From positions 1 to 64,000 of the forward strand of contig JBBDWK010000071.1 of the NCBI GenBank assembly GCA_040902885.1: 64,000 bases of DNA, read 5' to 3'. Below are positions 24,550-35,400 of this stretch, piece by piece. The translations under genes were made by a program, and so were the position numbers. The stretch's first letter is position 1; the number at the start of each line of letters is the position of its first letter. This stretch comes from JBBDWK01 sp040902885 (GTDB taxonomy: Bacteria; Acidobacteriota; Terriglobia; Bryobacterales; Bryobacteraceae). The notes under the pieces are model-generated. The model made no database searches. It had not been told where the DNA came from and was given only the letters and a program-made list of their open reading frames with translations.

Positions 24550-26646
24550 TCAGAACGAGCGCGAGCATTCGGCATGATCGAACGGTTCGGACGGCGCGCT
24601 GCGGACCTTCCCCCGGGCATGCTGTTCGCGGATGCTCTGCCGAAGCAAGGCCGTGTCCTGTTTCTCACGCCGAGGTGAAGGCGCGGACGCGGCACCCTCC
24701 CGAGCTGCCTCACTCACAGCCTGCGTATAGATGCGGACGACGCTATACACCAGAAACTGAGGCATTGTGAAACGGACGCGGTTCTGAGCGATCTCCAGCG
24801 GCAGGACCTTCGGTTCGGGTTCCTCAGGCGAGATGAACTCCGCCTTGGAAGCTCGGAACCCCGCGGGAATGACAATGTCACATTTCACTTGGGAGACGGG
24901 AATGGGCCGCTCGTCTTCCACTCCGCGTTTGGGAGGGTCTTGGGACTCGTCGCGGTTGTAGTTGACGAAATGAATGTCGATCTCGTCTCCCTTAGCGGGG
25001 CGATTCGCCGCGACACGAACCGTGGCCGGCGCGTCGAAGTAGCTCAGATCCTTGAACTGTTCCGCATCGATTCTGTCAACGTCGGCGATGGTATAGATCC
25101 TCCGATAAGCCGCTCTCTGGCTCTCGTCGACGATGTCGTCAGGCTTGACGTCGAAGAGAATGTGCTGGTTCATCAACTCAAGTGCCAGTCGGTGAAACGG
25201 CTCCATCGACTCATAATAAAGGCCCTGATGGATCCGGGTGCGGGGAAAAACGAGCAACACTTCCGCGTGTGGCCGGTTGGCGTGGAAGATGGTGTCGTAC
25301 CGGCGCAGGAAACCGTAATAACGGACGCGTTCCCGGCGGCTGGCCGGGTCGAAAAACTCGGTGTAGTTCGACATCGCCGCTCCGCCGTTTGCGGCCACCT
25401 CCGAGAAGATCGTCCGCACGCGCGTCCGTTCGTACTGGCAGATCGTGAAGGGCTTGTCGTCCGCGGCCCCGCGGATATAACGCATGGCCAGCGTACCATC
25501 GCCGAGAATACCTTTGTCCACGCCTGTGGGCTTGGGGACCCCTCCGACGCAGTACCAGATGTAATCTTCGCCTTTCGACCACATATCAGCCGGCAGAAGT
25601 TGGCGCTCATCGGTCGGCCCGTGTGCAGGATAGCGGAAGTCGTACAGATGGAGCCACTGAGCCAGAATGAGGTCAGGCTTCAACTTCCGGCCGTAGTCGA
25701 TGAACACGTCATCGAAGTTCCTCTTGTTCGAGATATCGGAAAACCGGTGCATCTCAAGACGCAGGGGGGTGGACTGTCTCGGATCGTGCCGGGCCACGAT
25801 CTCATCGAAAGTATGCCGGTCGAGGTCGGTGATCTGGAAGCTGCCCCGCAATTGCTCTTTGGTGAAGCGTTCCCTCAAGTAGGCTTTGAAGGCGGCTTGA
25901 CAGTGCTCGCAGGTGCAGTTGTGACGATAGAAGTAGTTGATGACGAAGCCGTCCAGCCCGCGCTCGATGCCGCGCTTGACCCAAGCCTTTAACACGGCGC
26001 GCCAGAAGCGGTTATTGAGGCAGCCGAAATAGACTCCGTACGGTTCGGCGTCCGCGTCGTCGTGCACTATCGGTGAACCATCCCGGGTCTTCTGCAGGAG
26101 GTCCAAAGGATCGGCGACGGGCTTCGGTCCCAGCTCCTGCTCGTCCCAAAGCTTGTTGTAGAACTCAAAGAATCCGCCTTCGGGGTTGGCCGGATCCTTG
26201 CTCTTGTCCCCCAACAGGTATTTCACAACGTCGAAGTGGCCGATGACCTTGGCGCCGAGCTTCTTGACTTGGTGATTGAGGTTCTCGAAGTACTCGGCGC
26301 TGCGCCTAAGCCGCTCGGCGGGCTCAGCGGCCTTGAAGACACCGGCATGCGAGGGCATCAGCGGCCCGGACAGGCCCTTAGCAGTATCGGGCATATGCGC
26401 CAGAGTCCAGAAGTCCGCGCCATAGAAACCGACCTGAACGATCTCCGGCTGAATATCACGCAGGAATTCCAGGTAGCCGGGGCGCACGTAGTCCTGCCAG
26501 TGCACGGTCATGCGGGTGAACTCGGGCCGGGAAGGGCCAGCGGCGGATTCTTTCGTGGAAGAGACGGAGGTGTCACCGCACCCGGTCAAGATGCCCAGTG
26601 CTGGCAGCGCGCTTAATCCGAGCGAACTGAAATCCCTGCGAGTCAT
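24550..26646 (-). CDS. Glycoside-hydrolase-like lipoprotein, family uncertain
   Basis: This protein has 698 residues from the ATG at 26646, preceded by GGGGA; seven further residues are possible upstream. MTRRDF starts a combined Tat/lipoprotein signal with the lipobox ILTGC (Cys23). The body resembles uncharacterised beta-galactosidase-like TIM-barrel proteins: a region around GLDGFVINYFYRHNC, then CEHCQAAFKAYL (a Cys-x2-Cys pair typical of such proteins), followed by a segment with acidic residues (MWSKGEDYIWY) and a late domain with VLLVFPRTRIHQ. The last 55 residues are low in recognisable structure and rich in Arg, Ser and Ala, unlike the rest. Function as an exported glycosidase is inferred, not shown. 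Confidence 0.65.
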   Translation of the reverse strand: MTRRDFSSLGLSALPALGILTGCGDTSVSSTKESAAGPSRPEFTRMTVHWQDYVRPGYLEFLRDIQPEIVQVGFYGADFWTLAHMPDTAKGLSGPLMPSHAGVFKAAEPAERLRRSAEYFENLNHQVKKLGAKVIGHFDVVKYLLGDKSKDPANPEGGFFEFYNKLWDEQELGPKPVADPLDLLQKTRDGSPIVHDDADAEPYGVYFGCLNNRFWRAVLKAWVKRGIERGLDGFVINYFYRHNCTCEHCQAAFKAYLRERFTKEQLRGSFQITDLDRHTFDEIVARHDPRQSTPLRLEMHRFSDISNKRNFDDVFIDYGRKLKPDLILAQWLHLYDFRYPAHGPTDERQLLPADMWSKGEDYIWYCVGGVPKPTGVDKGILGDGTLAMRYIRGAADDKPFTICQYERTRVRTIFSEVAANGGAAMSNYTEFFDPASRRERVRYYGFLRRYDTIFHANRPHAEVLLVFPRTRIHQGLYYESMEPFHRLALELMNQHILFDVKPDDIVDESQRAAYRRIYTIADVDRIDAEQFKDLSYFDAPATVRVAANRPAKGDEIDIHFVNYNRDESQDPPKRGVEDERPIPVSQVKCDIVIPAGFRASKAEFISPEEPEPKVLPLEIAQNRVRFTMPQFLVYSVVRIYTQAVSEAAREGAASAPSPRREKQDTALLRQSIREQHARGKVRSAPSEPFDHAECSRSF

Positions 26647-26693
26647 GTTCCCCGCCACTCTCCGCAACTCAACCCGGCGCCCGTTGCCGGCGA

Positions 26694-27938
26694 CTACGGC
26701 AACGCCACCATCCCCGTCCAGAACAAGCTTCTCCCGCCGCTCGTGTCCTGATCGTATTTCTTCACGAACTCCAGCTTCCCGTCGCTCCCGATGCGGAACA
26801 CCGACAGCGTCGCGGGCAGCGGACGCACTTCCTCCTCGTCCCGCACCAGAACTTGCTGCATGTTGGCGACAACCAGAATCCGCCCGCTCGGGTCGATAGC
26901 AAACGTCCGCGGATGCACCCCACGAGTATCGGCGTTCTGAATCAGCGTCGGTTCGCCGGTCTCCTGGTGAATCGAATAAACCGCAATGGAGTTCTCGCCG
27001 CCGCCCAGAACCCGCTTGCCTTGGAAATCGATGGTGCGGCTACCCCGGTTCCCCACGTACAAGAAGCGGCCGTTCGGGTGAGCGTGGATCGTGCTCGTCG
27101 CCTGGCCGGCAAGACGGCTCGGATCAACCAACGTCTCCTTGGTGAAGAGAGGCGCGGGGCTGAGCGTCGGCCCATTGAGCTTCCGATAGACCTGCAGCTT
27201 GTTCTGCCGCTCCAGCGTGATGAAGACGAACGGCCGTGTCGGATGGAACTCGAGATGGCGCGGCTGGAAATTGTAGCCGCCCGCAGGCGCGATCGAGGCG
27301 CGATTGGTAAGCACTCCATCCTTGTACCCAAACACCTTTAGCGCGCCGGGGTCCTCCGGCTTCGTCGCCGTCGGCCCATTGCCTCGCGTGATCACAATGA
27401 CCATCCGATTGGAGGGGTCGACCCGCACCTGGTGCGCATAGACTCCGAAATCGAGATCCGCCGCCTGGGTCATCGCCGCGCCAAGCGTGCCGTCGTCCGC
27501 GATCCGGTGGACGGTCGCCCCGCTAGGTTCGTTGTAGGCGACCACAATGTGGTTCCCCGGGATATCGACGGTCATGAAAACCGACCGCGCAGCCACGGAA
27601 ATCGGCTGGCCATGCGGCTGCAAAGCCCCGCTGGCAGGATCGATGCGAAATGCCGTCACCCCGTGCTGGCCGCCTGTGCCTCCCACGTTGTTGCTCCAGG
27701 TGACGTAAAGGTACCGGCGCGAAGGATGAGGCCACGCCTCCTGCACATTCTGGGGAAGCGTCACCGACGCTTGCTTGACGAGGCTTGCGGCCTCGACGCC
27801 TACGTTGTACGTCGTGAGCTCCGGCCCAACCGCGGCGTATAGCGCCACTTTCGCTTTGGCACTGGAGGCGGGCGTCTGAGCGCGGACCACGGTCGCGGTG
27901 AGCATTAGGAAAGCGCTAAACGAGAGCAGACGAATCAC
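26694..27938 (-). CDS. Lactonase-type seven-bladed beta-propeller, secreted
   Basis: This 414-residue protein has a signal peptide (about 1-20, ending VVRAQ) and a YbhE/6-phosphogluconolactonase-like propeller. Repeated blade elements are visible: HPSRRYLYVTW, GNHIVVAYN, NRMVIVITRGN, RPFVFITLERQN, NGRFLYVGNRG and SGRILVVANMQ. Members cyclically hydrolyse sugar lactones; an aldonolactone is exactly the product expected from sugar oxidation by the dehydrogenases in this window. It lies 47 bases upstream of the glycosidase-like gene and has its own well-formed promoter. Confidence 0.85.
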   Translation of the reverse strand: MIRLLSFSAFLMLTATVVRAQTPASSAKAKVALYAAVGPELTTYNVGVEAASLVKQASVTLPQNVQEAWPHPSRRYLYVTWSNNVGGTGGQHGVTAFRIDPASGALQPHGQPISVAARSVFMTVDIPGNHIVVAYNEPSGATVHRIADDGTLGAAMTQAADLDFGVYAHQVRVDPSNRMVIVITRGNGPTATKPEDPGALKVFGYKDGVLTNRASIAPAGGYNFQPRHLEFHPTRPFVFITLERQNKLQVYRKLNGPTLSPAPLFTKETLVDPSRLAGQATSTIHAHPNGRFLYVGNRGSRTIDFQGKRVLGGGENSIAVYSIHQETGEPTLIQNADTRGVHPRTFAIDPSGRILVVANMQQVLVRDEEEVRPLPATLSVFRIGSDGKLEFVKKYDQDTSGGRSLFWTGMVALP

Positions 27939-27969
27939 ATTCCCTCCCGATCAAAAATGCATCCATATG

Positions 27970-27998
27970 AGTATATTGGCTTTTACTTCAGGTTGTAA
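27970..27998 (-). promoter_or_regulatory. Promoter for the lactonase gene
   Basis: On the minus strand TTACAA (27998-27993) and TATACT (27975-27970) are separated by 17 bases. The -10 matches five of six consensus positions. The mRNA would have a leader of about 25 bases containing a GGGAGGG ribosome site. Confidence 0.65.
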
Positions 27999-28016
27999 CT
28001 CGACTTTCGGAGTCAG

Positions 28017-28045
28017 TTGACGCCACGTCGTCGCTGACCGACAAT
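28017..28045 (+). promoter_or_regulatory. Promoter for the DUF1592 gene
   Basis: TTGACG (28017-28022) and GACAAT (28040-28045) have a 17-base spacer and lie 18 bases before the ATG at 28064. The site is back to back with the lactonase promoter. Confidence 0.55.
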
Positions 28046-28063
28046 CGAGTCTGGAAACGGGCA

Positions 28064-31000
28064 ATGCGGAGGCGGACTGATCGGATCGAATTGACCACCC
28101 GTTGGGCGGGCTTTTTCTTAGTCCTGGCGGCAACGGCGGTTCTCAGCGTCGTGCGGGGCCAAGAGGACGTACCCGCCGAACTGGAGGGCCAGTTTACCCG
28201 AACCGTCCGACCTTTCCTTGAGACGTATTGCATCAGCTGTCACGGCCAGCAGCGGCCCGCGGCGCAGATGGATCTGAGCGGATTCACGACGATGGCGGCC
28301 TTAATGCAGGACGGCCGTCGTTGGAGCCAAATGCTGGAGCGTCTCGAAGCGGAGGAGATGCCGCCTAAGGGAGCGCGGCATCCGACGCCGCAGGAGCGGC
28401 GCGTGGCCGTCGATTGGTTCCATGCCGTCCGCGAACACGAAACGCGCCGCAATGCCGGCGACCCAGGCGTCGTGCTGGCGCGGCGCCTCAGCAATGCCGA
28501 GTACAACTACACGATCCGCGATCTGACGGGTGTTGACATCCGCCCTGCCGGCGAGTTTCCTGTCGATCCGGCCAACACGGCGGGCTTTGACAACTCCGGC
28601 GAAACGCTGATGATGTCGCCCACCCTCCTGAAAAAATATCTGGCCGCTGCACGTGAAGTGGCCAGCCACATGTACTTGAAGGAGGAGGGATTTGCCTTCG
28701 CGCCGCATCCGATGCTGGTCGAAACCGACCGCGACAAGTTCGCCGTGCATCAGATCATCGATTTCTATCACGCGCAGAACATCGACTACGCCGATTATTT
28801 TCAAACCGCCTGGCGCTTCCGGCACCGGGCGGCGCTCGGGCAGCCCAACGCCACGCTGGCCGAACTCGCGCGGCAATACGGCGTCAGAGCCAAGTATCTG
28901 GAGATCGTCTGGTCGACCCTGAAGAGCGCCGAAGAGGTCGGCCCGCTGGTGAACCTGCAAGCGATGTGGCGAGCCTTGCCCGAGCCGCAGGCGGATCAGT
29001 CGAACGTGGCGCGAGCCGGATGTGAGGAGATGCGATCCTACATCGCCAAGGTGCGCAAGAAGGTAGAGCCGCGGTTTATCAACATTACTGCGGGCCCCAT
29101 CGGTACGGCTTGGCAGCCGTTATTGATTTGGAAAAATACGCAATACGCGACGCATCGCCGAAAGTTCGATCCCAGGCAGTTGCAGGTCGAGGGCGAGCCG
29201 CCGTTCAATCAGGACGACGTGGTCGAGCCCGAATGGGATAATCCGTTCGGTCCAGGCAAGACGATCCTGGTCGAAAATGAGCCCGGCGATCCGGATCTAT
29301 TCGTTCCGGCCGGTCAACGCGCACGCTACGAAGCGGCGTGGGGCCGGTTTTGCAGCATCTTTCCAGACATGTTCTACAAGGAATCGCGCGGCCGAAACTA
29401 TTTCCGGACGGGCAAAGATCAAGGCCGCTATCTCAGTGCGGGCTTCCACAACGTGATGGGCTACTTCCGCGACGATCAGCCGCTCTATGAATTGCTGCTC
29501 GACAAGGAGCAGCAGGCTACCTTGGACAAGATGTGGTGGGGGATGGATTTCGTCGCTTCCATCAACATCCGCACCTACGTCGAATTCGCCAAGCTGGGGA
29601 CCCGCGGAACGCGAGACGACTTCAAAGACGGCGAGCCCGAGGTGCGAGAGATCGAGGTGGAGGAGATCATCTCGGAAGCGAAGATCAGGAAACTCGAGAC
29701 CGATTACCTGGAAGTCGCCAAGGGCGGCAGCGGCGTGGCGATCCAAGCGGTCAAAGACTTCTTCGACAGCGCCAACGAAAGCATCCGCTGGGTCAAGCGA
29801 GCCCGCCGCGACGCTGAGCCGAGTCACTTGCAGTCACTCTACGATTTCGCCGCCCGCGCGTATCGACGGCCGTTGTCGCCGGCGGATCGCGCCGATTTGC
29901 TGTCTTTCTATCGCGAAGCCCGGGAGCGCTACGCCCTGGACCATGAGGGGGCGATCCGCGAGGCGATCGTTCTGGTCTTGACGTCTCCGAATTTCTCCTA
30001 CCGCGTAGACCTTGTCGAAGCCGGCGGCGGAGTTCAGCCGCTATCGAATTTCGATCTCGCCAGCCGGCTCAGTTATTTCCTGTGGTCGAGCATGCCCGAC
30101 AAGGAGCTGTTGCAGCACGCCGCGGCAGGCGACCTGCGCAAGCCGGAGGTCATCAAAGCCCAGGCGCGGCGGATGCTGCAAGACCAGCGCATCCGGGCGT
30201 TGGCGGTCGAATTCGGGGGCAACTGGCTGGACTTCCGCGATTTCGAACAGATCGGTACCGTAGACCGCGAGCGCTTTCCCTCATTCAACGACGAATTGAG
30301 AGAGGCGATGTTCGAGGAGCCGATTCGCTTCCTCTTGGACGTGTTTCGTCACAACCGTTCGATCCTTGACTTTCTTTATGCCCGCGACACGTTTGTGAAT
30401 CCTGTTCTGGCCCGCCACTACGGCATGCCGCCGGCCGCGGGCGATAAGAGCGCTTGGGTTCGCGTCCCCGATGCCGACCGCTACGGCCGGGGCGGCCTTT
30501 TGTCCATGGCCGCGTTCTTGACAAAGAACGCGCCGGGCCTGCGGACCAGCCCGGTGAAACGCGGCTACTGGGTGGCGAAGAACATACTGGGCGACCAGAT
30601 CCCGCCACCTCCTCCGGTGGTCCCCGAGTTGCCGGCGGATGAGGCCAAGATGGACCTGCCGTTGCGCCAAATGCTGGAGCGGCACCGCGCCAACCCGAGT
30701 TGCGCCGCCTGTCACGCGCGATTCGACTCTTTCGGATTGGCGTTCGAAACGTTTGATCCGGTCGGCAGGCGTCGAACCTCCGATCTGGGCGGGCGCACAG
30801 TCGATGCTCGCGCCACCTTCCCGGGAGGCATCGAAGGAGAGGGGTTGCAGGGAATCCGGCAGTACATTCGCGGCCACCGCGAAGACCATTTCGTGCGCGG
30901 CTTTATCAGCAAACTGTTGGCCTATGGTTTGGGACGCAGCCTGGCGCTCTCCGACGACCTTCTGATTCAGGAGGTAGGCAGCAAGCTTGGCAAAGACGGC

Positions 31001-31093
31001 TGCTGTTTTGAAACCGTAATTGATAGCATCGTTACGAGCCGCCAGTTTCTCAACAAGCGCGGCCCCGAGCAACTGACGGCCAATGAGAGGTGA
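28064..31093 (+). CDS. DUF1592 multidomain protein (PSCyt-type, DUF1587/1595/1592/1588/1585)
   Basis: This 1009-residue exported protein has a signal or anchor at about 14-32 and a CISCH heme-c-type motif at residues 56-60. The DUF1587 domain (SNAEYNYTIRDLTGVD; AGFDNSGE) is at about 145-205. DUF1595 (YDFAARAYRRPLS) is near 595-660, then DUF1592 (SRLSYFLWSSMPD), DUF1588 (RTSPVKRGYWVAKNILG, with a second CAACH motif near 881-885) and DUF1585 at the end. About 380 residues between DUF1587 and DUF1595 are longer than usual and unrecognised. Such proteins pair with DUF1552 proteins, as here four bases downstream, in Planctomycetes and Acidobacteriota. Two CxxCH sites suggest electron transfer; substrate unknown. 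Confidence 0.88.
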   Translation: MRRRTDRIELTTRWAGFFLVLAATAVLSVVRGQEDVPAELEGQFTRTVRPFLETYCISCHGQQRPAAQMDLSGFTTMAALMQDGRRWSQMLERLEAEEMPPKGARHPTPQERRVAVDWFHAVREHETRRNAGDPGVVLARRLSNAEYNYTIRDLTGVDIRPAGEFPVDPANTAGFDNSGETLMMSPTLLKKYLAAAREVASHMYLKEEGFAFAPHPMLVETDRDKFAVHQIIDFYHAQNIDYADYFQTAWRFRHRAALGQPNATLAELARQYGVRAKYLEIVWSTLKSAEEVGPLVNLQAMWRALPEPQADQSNVARAGCEEMRSYIAKVRKKVEPRFINITAGPIGTAWQPLLIWKNTQYATHRRKFDPRQLQVEGEPPFNQDDVVEPEWDNPFGPGKTILVENEPGDPDLFVPAGQRARYEAAWGRFCSIFPDMFYKESRGRNYFRTGKDQGRYLSAGFHNVMGYFRDDQPLYELLLDKEQQATLDKMWWGMDFVASINIRTYVEFAKLGTRGTRDDFKDGEPEVREIEVEEIISEAKIRKLETDYLEVAKGGSGVAIQAVKDFFDSANESIRWVKRARRDAEPSHLQSLYDFAARAYRRPLSPADRADLLSFYREARERYALDHEGAIREAIVLVLTSPNFSYRVDLVEAGGGVQPLSNFDLASRLSYFLWSSMPDKELLQHAAAGDLRKPEVIKAQARRMLQDQRIRALAVEFGGNWLDFRDFEQIGTVDRERFPSFNDELREAMFEEPIRFLLDVFRHNRSILDFLYARDTFVNPVLARHYGMPPAAGDKSAWVRVPDADRYGRGGLLSMAAFLTKNAPGLRTSPVKRGYWVAKNILGDQIPPPPPVVPELPADEAKMDLPLRQMLERHRANPSCAACHARFDSFGLAFETFDPVGRRRTSDLGGRTVDARATFPGGIEGEGLQGIRQYIRGHREDHFVRGFISKLLAYGLGRSLALSDDLLIQEVGSKLGKDGCCFETVIDSIVTSRQFLNKRGPEQLTANER

Positions 31094-31096
31094 CCT

Positions 31097-32437
31097 ATGA
31101 TGAACACACAGCTGATGAACACACAGCGATCCCGAAGGACCTTTCTCCGCGGAGCCGGCGTGACCATGGCCTTGCCGTGGATGGAGTCGCTGTCGGGTTT
31201 CGGCGTCAGTTCAGCCTCGGCGGCCACTACTGCCGGGCCGCCCCAACGCTTTGCCGTGCTGTTCATGGGCACGGGCATCAGTCCCGGCCGTTGGTGGGCT
31301 AAAGGGGCGGGCGCCGGGATGGAACTGAGCGAATCACTGGCGCCGCTCGAACCGCTCAAGAAGAAGATCAACGTCATTGACGGCCTGTTCAACAAGGCGG
31401 CCACCGGACAGGGGATTCATCCGGCGATGACCGGCAACATGTTGTCGGGCGTGCCGATCCGCAAAGGTTCGATCATCCAAGGCGGCATCACCATGGACCA
31501 GGTGCTGGCCAACCGGATCGGGCAGGAGACACCCCAGCCCAGCACGGTGTTGGCCTGCGAGCGGGCCATGACCGGATTCCATGAATCGAACTTTTCCAAC
31601 GCCTACAGCTCGCATATTTCGTGGCAGAGCAGCGAATCGCCGGTGCCCAACGAGATGTATCCCTCGTTGGCCTTCGACAGCCTGTTCGAGAACGGCGGCA
31701 GACTGCGCAACACGAGCGTGTTGGATCGGGTGAAGGACCATGCCTTGGCGCTGAGCGGCAGGATCGGTTCTGCTGACAAACTCAAGCTGGAAGAGTATCT
31801 CGCCAGCGTCCGCGAGGTCGAACGCAGCATCGAGCGGATGCGAACGGATAAGGACAAGGCCGAAGAGCGAGCCCGCGACGCGGGGCGCCCGCTGTTTGCG
31901 ATGAAGCGCCCGCAGGATGGCCTGCCCGAGGATATCCGCGATCACATACGCCTGATGTGCGACATCGTCGCCCTCGGGTTTCAGACCGACAAGACACGCG
32001 TGGCCTCGCTGCTTTTGGCCCGCGACCTGTCCGCGCTCTACTATCCGTTCCTCGGCGTGAGCAAGCAGCATCACGGCGCCTCCCATTACGACACCGAGGA
32101 GGACTATCAAAAGATAGTGCACTTCCAAGTGAGCCAGCTGGCCTATCTGGCCCAGCGCCTGGACGCAATGCCGGAAGGGGAGAGCACCGTGTTGGACAAC
32201 AGCTGCCTGCTTTTCCTGTCGAACATGTGGTCCGGGACGAAGCACGACAACAAGAAGGTGCCGGTGGTCACCATCGGCGGCCTGGGGGGCAAGCTGGAAA
32301 CTGGCAGAGCGCTCGACTATTTCGAGTCGGGCGACGACAACCGCAAGTTGTGTAGCCTGTACCTGAGCATCATGGATCGGATGGGCGTCGAACTCGCGGA
32401 GTTCGGCGACGCCAAAGCCCGGTTAGCAGGTTTCTGA
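31097..32437 (+). CDS. DUF1552 domain protein, Tat-exported
   Basis: This 446-residue protein begins with a Tat signal, QRSRRTFLRGAG, with cleavage likely after ASA near 40. The rest is a full-length DUF1552 domain, related to the alkaline-phosphatase/sulfatase-like DUF1501 group: LFMGTGISPGRWW, IDGLFNKAA, a central coiled region (EYLASVREVERSIERM) and SCLLFLSNMWSG. A GAGAGG ribosome site precedes the tandem ATG codons. It is the invariable partner of the DUF1592 protein; the two are translated from one mRNA. Enzymatic role is not established for either. Confidence 0.88.
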   Translation: MMNTQLMNTQRSRRTFLRGAGVTMALPWMESLSGFGVSSASAATTAGPPQRFAVLFMGTGISPGRWWAKGAGAGMELSESLAPLEPLKKKINVIDGLFNKAATGQGIHPAMTGNMLSGVPIRKGSIIQGGITMDQVLANRIGQETPQPSTVLACERAMTGFHESNFSNAYSSHISWQSSESPVPNEMYPSLAFDSLFENGGRLRNTSVLDRVKDHALALSGRIGSADKLKLEEYLASVREVERSIERMRTDKDKAEERARDAGRPLFAMKRPQDGLPEDIRDHIRLMCDIVALGFQTDKTRVASLLLARDLSALYYPFLGVSKQHHGASHYDTEEDYQKIVHFQVSQLAYLAQRLDAMPEGESTVLDNSCLLFLSNMWSGTKHDNKKVPVVTIGGLGGKLETGRALDYFESGDDNRKLCSLYLSIMDRMGVELAEFGDAKARLAGF

Positions 32438-32473
32438 ATACAAGCGCGACGTTGATTGGTCGGGTGTTTCGGA

Positions 32474-35400
32474 TCACGCTTCTACGGGTCCGATTTCACG
32501 GTCATGCTCACCGGGGGCACCGCCGGGATCGGCCTCAGCCGGACCCGTTTCGTACCACACGCGCTTGACCCACGAAGCAAGATCGTCGAACAGTTCGTAG
32601 TACGTTGGCAGGACGATTAACGTCAGAGCGGTTGATGAAATCAGTCCGCCGATCACCGTGCGCGCCAGCGGGAAGTAGCGAAGCTCGAAGATGCCGCTGG
32701 TTCCAACGGCCAGCGGGATGAGGCCGACAATTGTCGTGCTGGCCGTCATAAGGATGGGACGGAAACGCTCTCGGCAGCCTTCGAGAATGGCCTCTGAACG
32801 CGTCAGGCCCTTACGACGCAGGTTGTTCACGTGATCGACAAGCACGATTCCGTTGTTCACCACCACGCCCACCAGCACCATCAGCCCGATCTTCGCCATG
32901 AGGTTGAACGGGGTTCCGGTGAGGATAAGCATCCAGACAACGCCGACCATCGCGAAAGGCAGCGAGAGGAGGATCGAGAACGGATGCGCGATCGACTCAA
33001 ACAGCGAAGCCATCAGAAAATACACCATGGCAAGCGCGAACACAATGTTGAAGAGGAACTCGTTGTCCTCCTGCTCGGAGCGCTGGGTCCAGAATCCGTA
33101 CGTCCATCCGTAACCCTGCGGGTAGCTGAGACTGTCCATCACTTCGGAGATGATTTTCTTGCCGTCATCCTTCTTGTCGCCGCCGTAGACAATCCACATC
33201 CAGGTATACGTACGCCGGTCCTCGCGCTGAATGACACCAGGGGTCTTTACGATTTCGAGCTTCGCCACCTGCTCGAGCGTGATGTCGCGTTCGTCCGGGC
33301 CTGATCCAACGACGATGGCCTTCAGGTCGGTCAGATCATTCCGGTCGCTCGCTTGGAGGCGCATCCAGATGTCGACCTCCCCTTCTGGCGTCCGGTAGCC
33401 CCGGATTTCTTGTCCGCGGACGACAATGCTCAGGATATTCGCGAGCGTTTGTGTCGAGATGTTGTATCTCTTGGCGAGATCTCGATTCAGGCGGATCTGA
33501 ACTTCTTCCCGGCCTCGCTCGAGATCGGTGTGTATCTCAGAGAAACCTGCACGCTGGCGCAGCCGGGCTCGGCCCTCCTTCGCCAGGGCCTGCAACTTCG
33601 CCGGATCGTCGCCGAATAAGTTGACGCCGATCCAGTTCTGGCTCTCGGCGCCCTCCTGCCGGCCCAGCTTGATTTCAGCGCCAGGGATGACGGGCAGGTC
33701 CTTGGCGATCTCCTTCCGGATCTCCTTCAGCTCTTCCAGATTGATCCGATCCTTGTCAAAATGCACCCGCGTGTTGGCCTCGTTGTTGCCGTACCAGCTC
33801 GCGACGTCTTTCACCTTGAACCGGTCTTTGTTCTTAAGAAGGAATTGCTCGACTCGGTTCACGTAGTCGGTTTCGATCTTGGCGTAGTGGTAGTTCTCCG
33901 AAAAGTCGTACTGAATGGTGAGGTCTTGCAGGTCCTGTGCTTCCGGCGAATTGTCCGGGACCTTCTTCAACTGTAGGAAAGAGCCGGCGACGATCGCGGG
34001 AACAAGAATGAAACCGACCAGGAAAGGATGCCGCAGCGACCACGACACCGTCTTGAGGTACCGGTCGCGGACACCATGCTTCCGTTCGGCCGCAAAGGCG
34101 ATGTTGCGCTCGGGCAGGAATCGCGCGACTGCTAGAGGAATCAGAGCAAGCGAAACGAACAGCGAGCAGAGAAGCGCCACAATGATCGAGGTTCCGGTAT
34201 CGGCGAGCCAGATCGAGTAATTCGTTTTCTTGCCGAAAACGAGAGGGACGAAGATCACGATCGACGTGAAGGTCGCGGCGATGACTGCGCTGACTACTTC
34301 CTTCGTTCCGATAATTGCCGCAGTGACGCGGTTCCGCCCCTTTTCCAGATTCTGGTAGATGGATTCCAGGACGACCACAGCGTTATCGACAAGCATGCCG
34401 CAAGCGAGCATCAACCCCATCATCGAAAGCACATTTAACGTCTTGCCGCCCAGGTAGAGGAACCCGACGGTGGCGATGATCGAGAAGGGAATCGCGAAGC
34501 CGATCACGAGCGTCGGACTCAGACGCCGGAGGTACAAATACAGCACAGCCACGGCCAGAATGGCTCCGATCGTGCCCGCTTCGAGCAGTCCTCTGATGGC
34601 TTTCACGATCTCCCGGCCGGAGTCCCACCATGTCTGAATGCTGATTCCCTCCATTGCCGGGTCGCGCTCGATGTCGTGGAGTGCTTCCTTGACGCGCGCG
34701 ACGGTTTCGACCGTATTCGCCTGTGACGTCTTACGTACGTCAAGGCCGACTGAGTACTTACCGTTGAGGTGGCGCCCGTTGTTGCGGAGCGGACGATCGT
34801 AGAGAATATCGGCGATGTCCTGAAGTACAAGCCCGCGGCCGTCGACCGGGAAATTCTTCAGGTCGTCGAGCGAGCGGATCACCCCGCGCGCTATCGCCTC
34901 GTAACGGTTCGGTCCATCTACGACACGGCCGAGCGTGAGATTGATGTTCGCGCTGTCGAGCCGCCGGAACAAGGCGCCGATGTCGACGCGGTGGCGGCGA
35001 ATGTCATCCAGGCGCAGGTAAATCTCCACTTCGCGGCGTTGAACACCGAACAGCTCGACCTCCGCCACACCAGGAATACGTTCCAACGGCTTCTTGACCT
35101 TCGCGTCCAGGAAGTCGTAGGCGTTACGCAAATCGCGATTCGACGAGAACTGACCACCCAGAATCGGCTCATCGTTGGTGCTCCAATTCCGGACATTGAC
35201 GCGTTGAAGGTCGCCCGGCAGGTCGTTTCGAATCTGATCGATCTTCTCGCGGACATCAACCAACACCATGTCGACGTCCTTGCCCCAATCGAGGCTGATA
35301 TCCACCCATGCGCCGTCGTCACCGGAGCGGGAATTGAGACGCTGGACATTGGGAACCGTGCTGAGAGCCTCTTCGACAGGCTTCGTAATGGATTCGAGCA

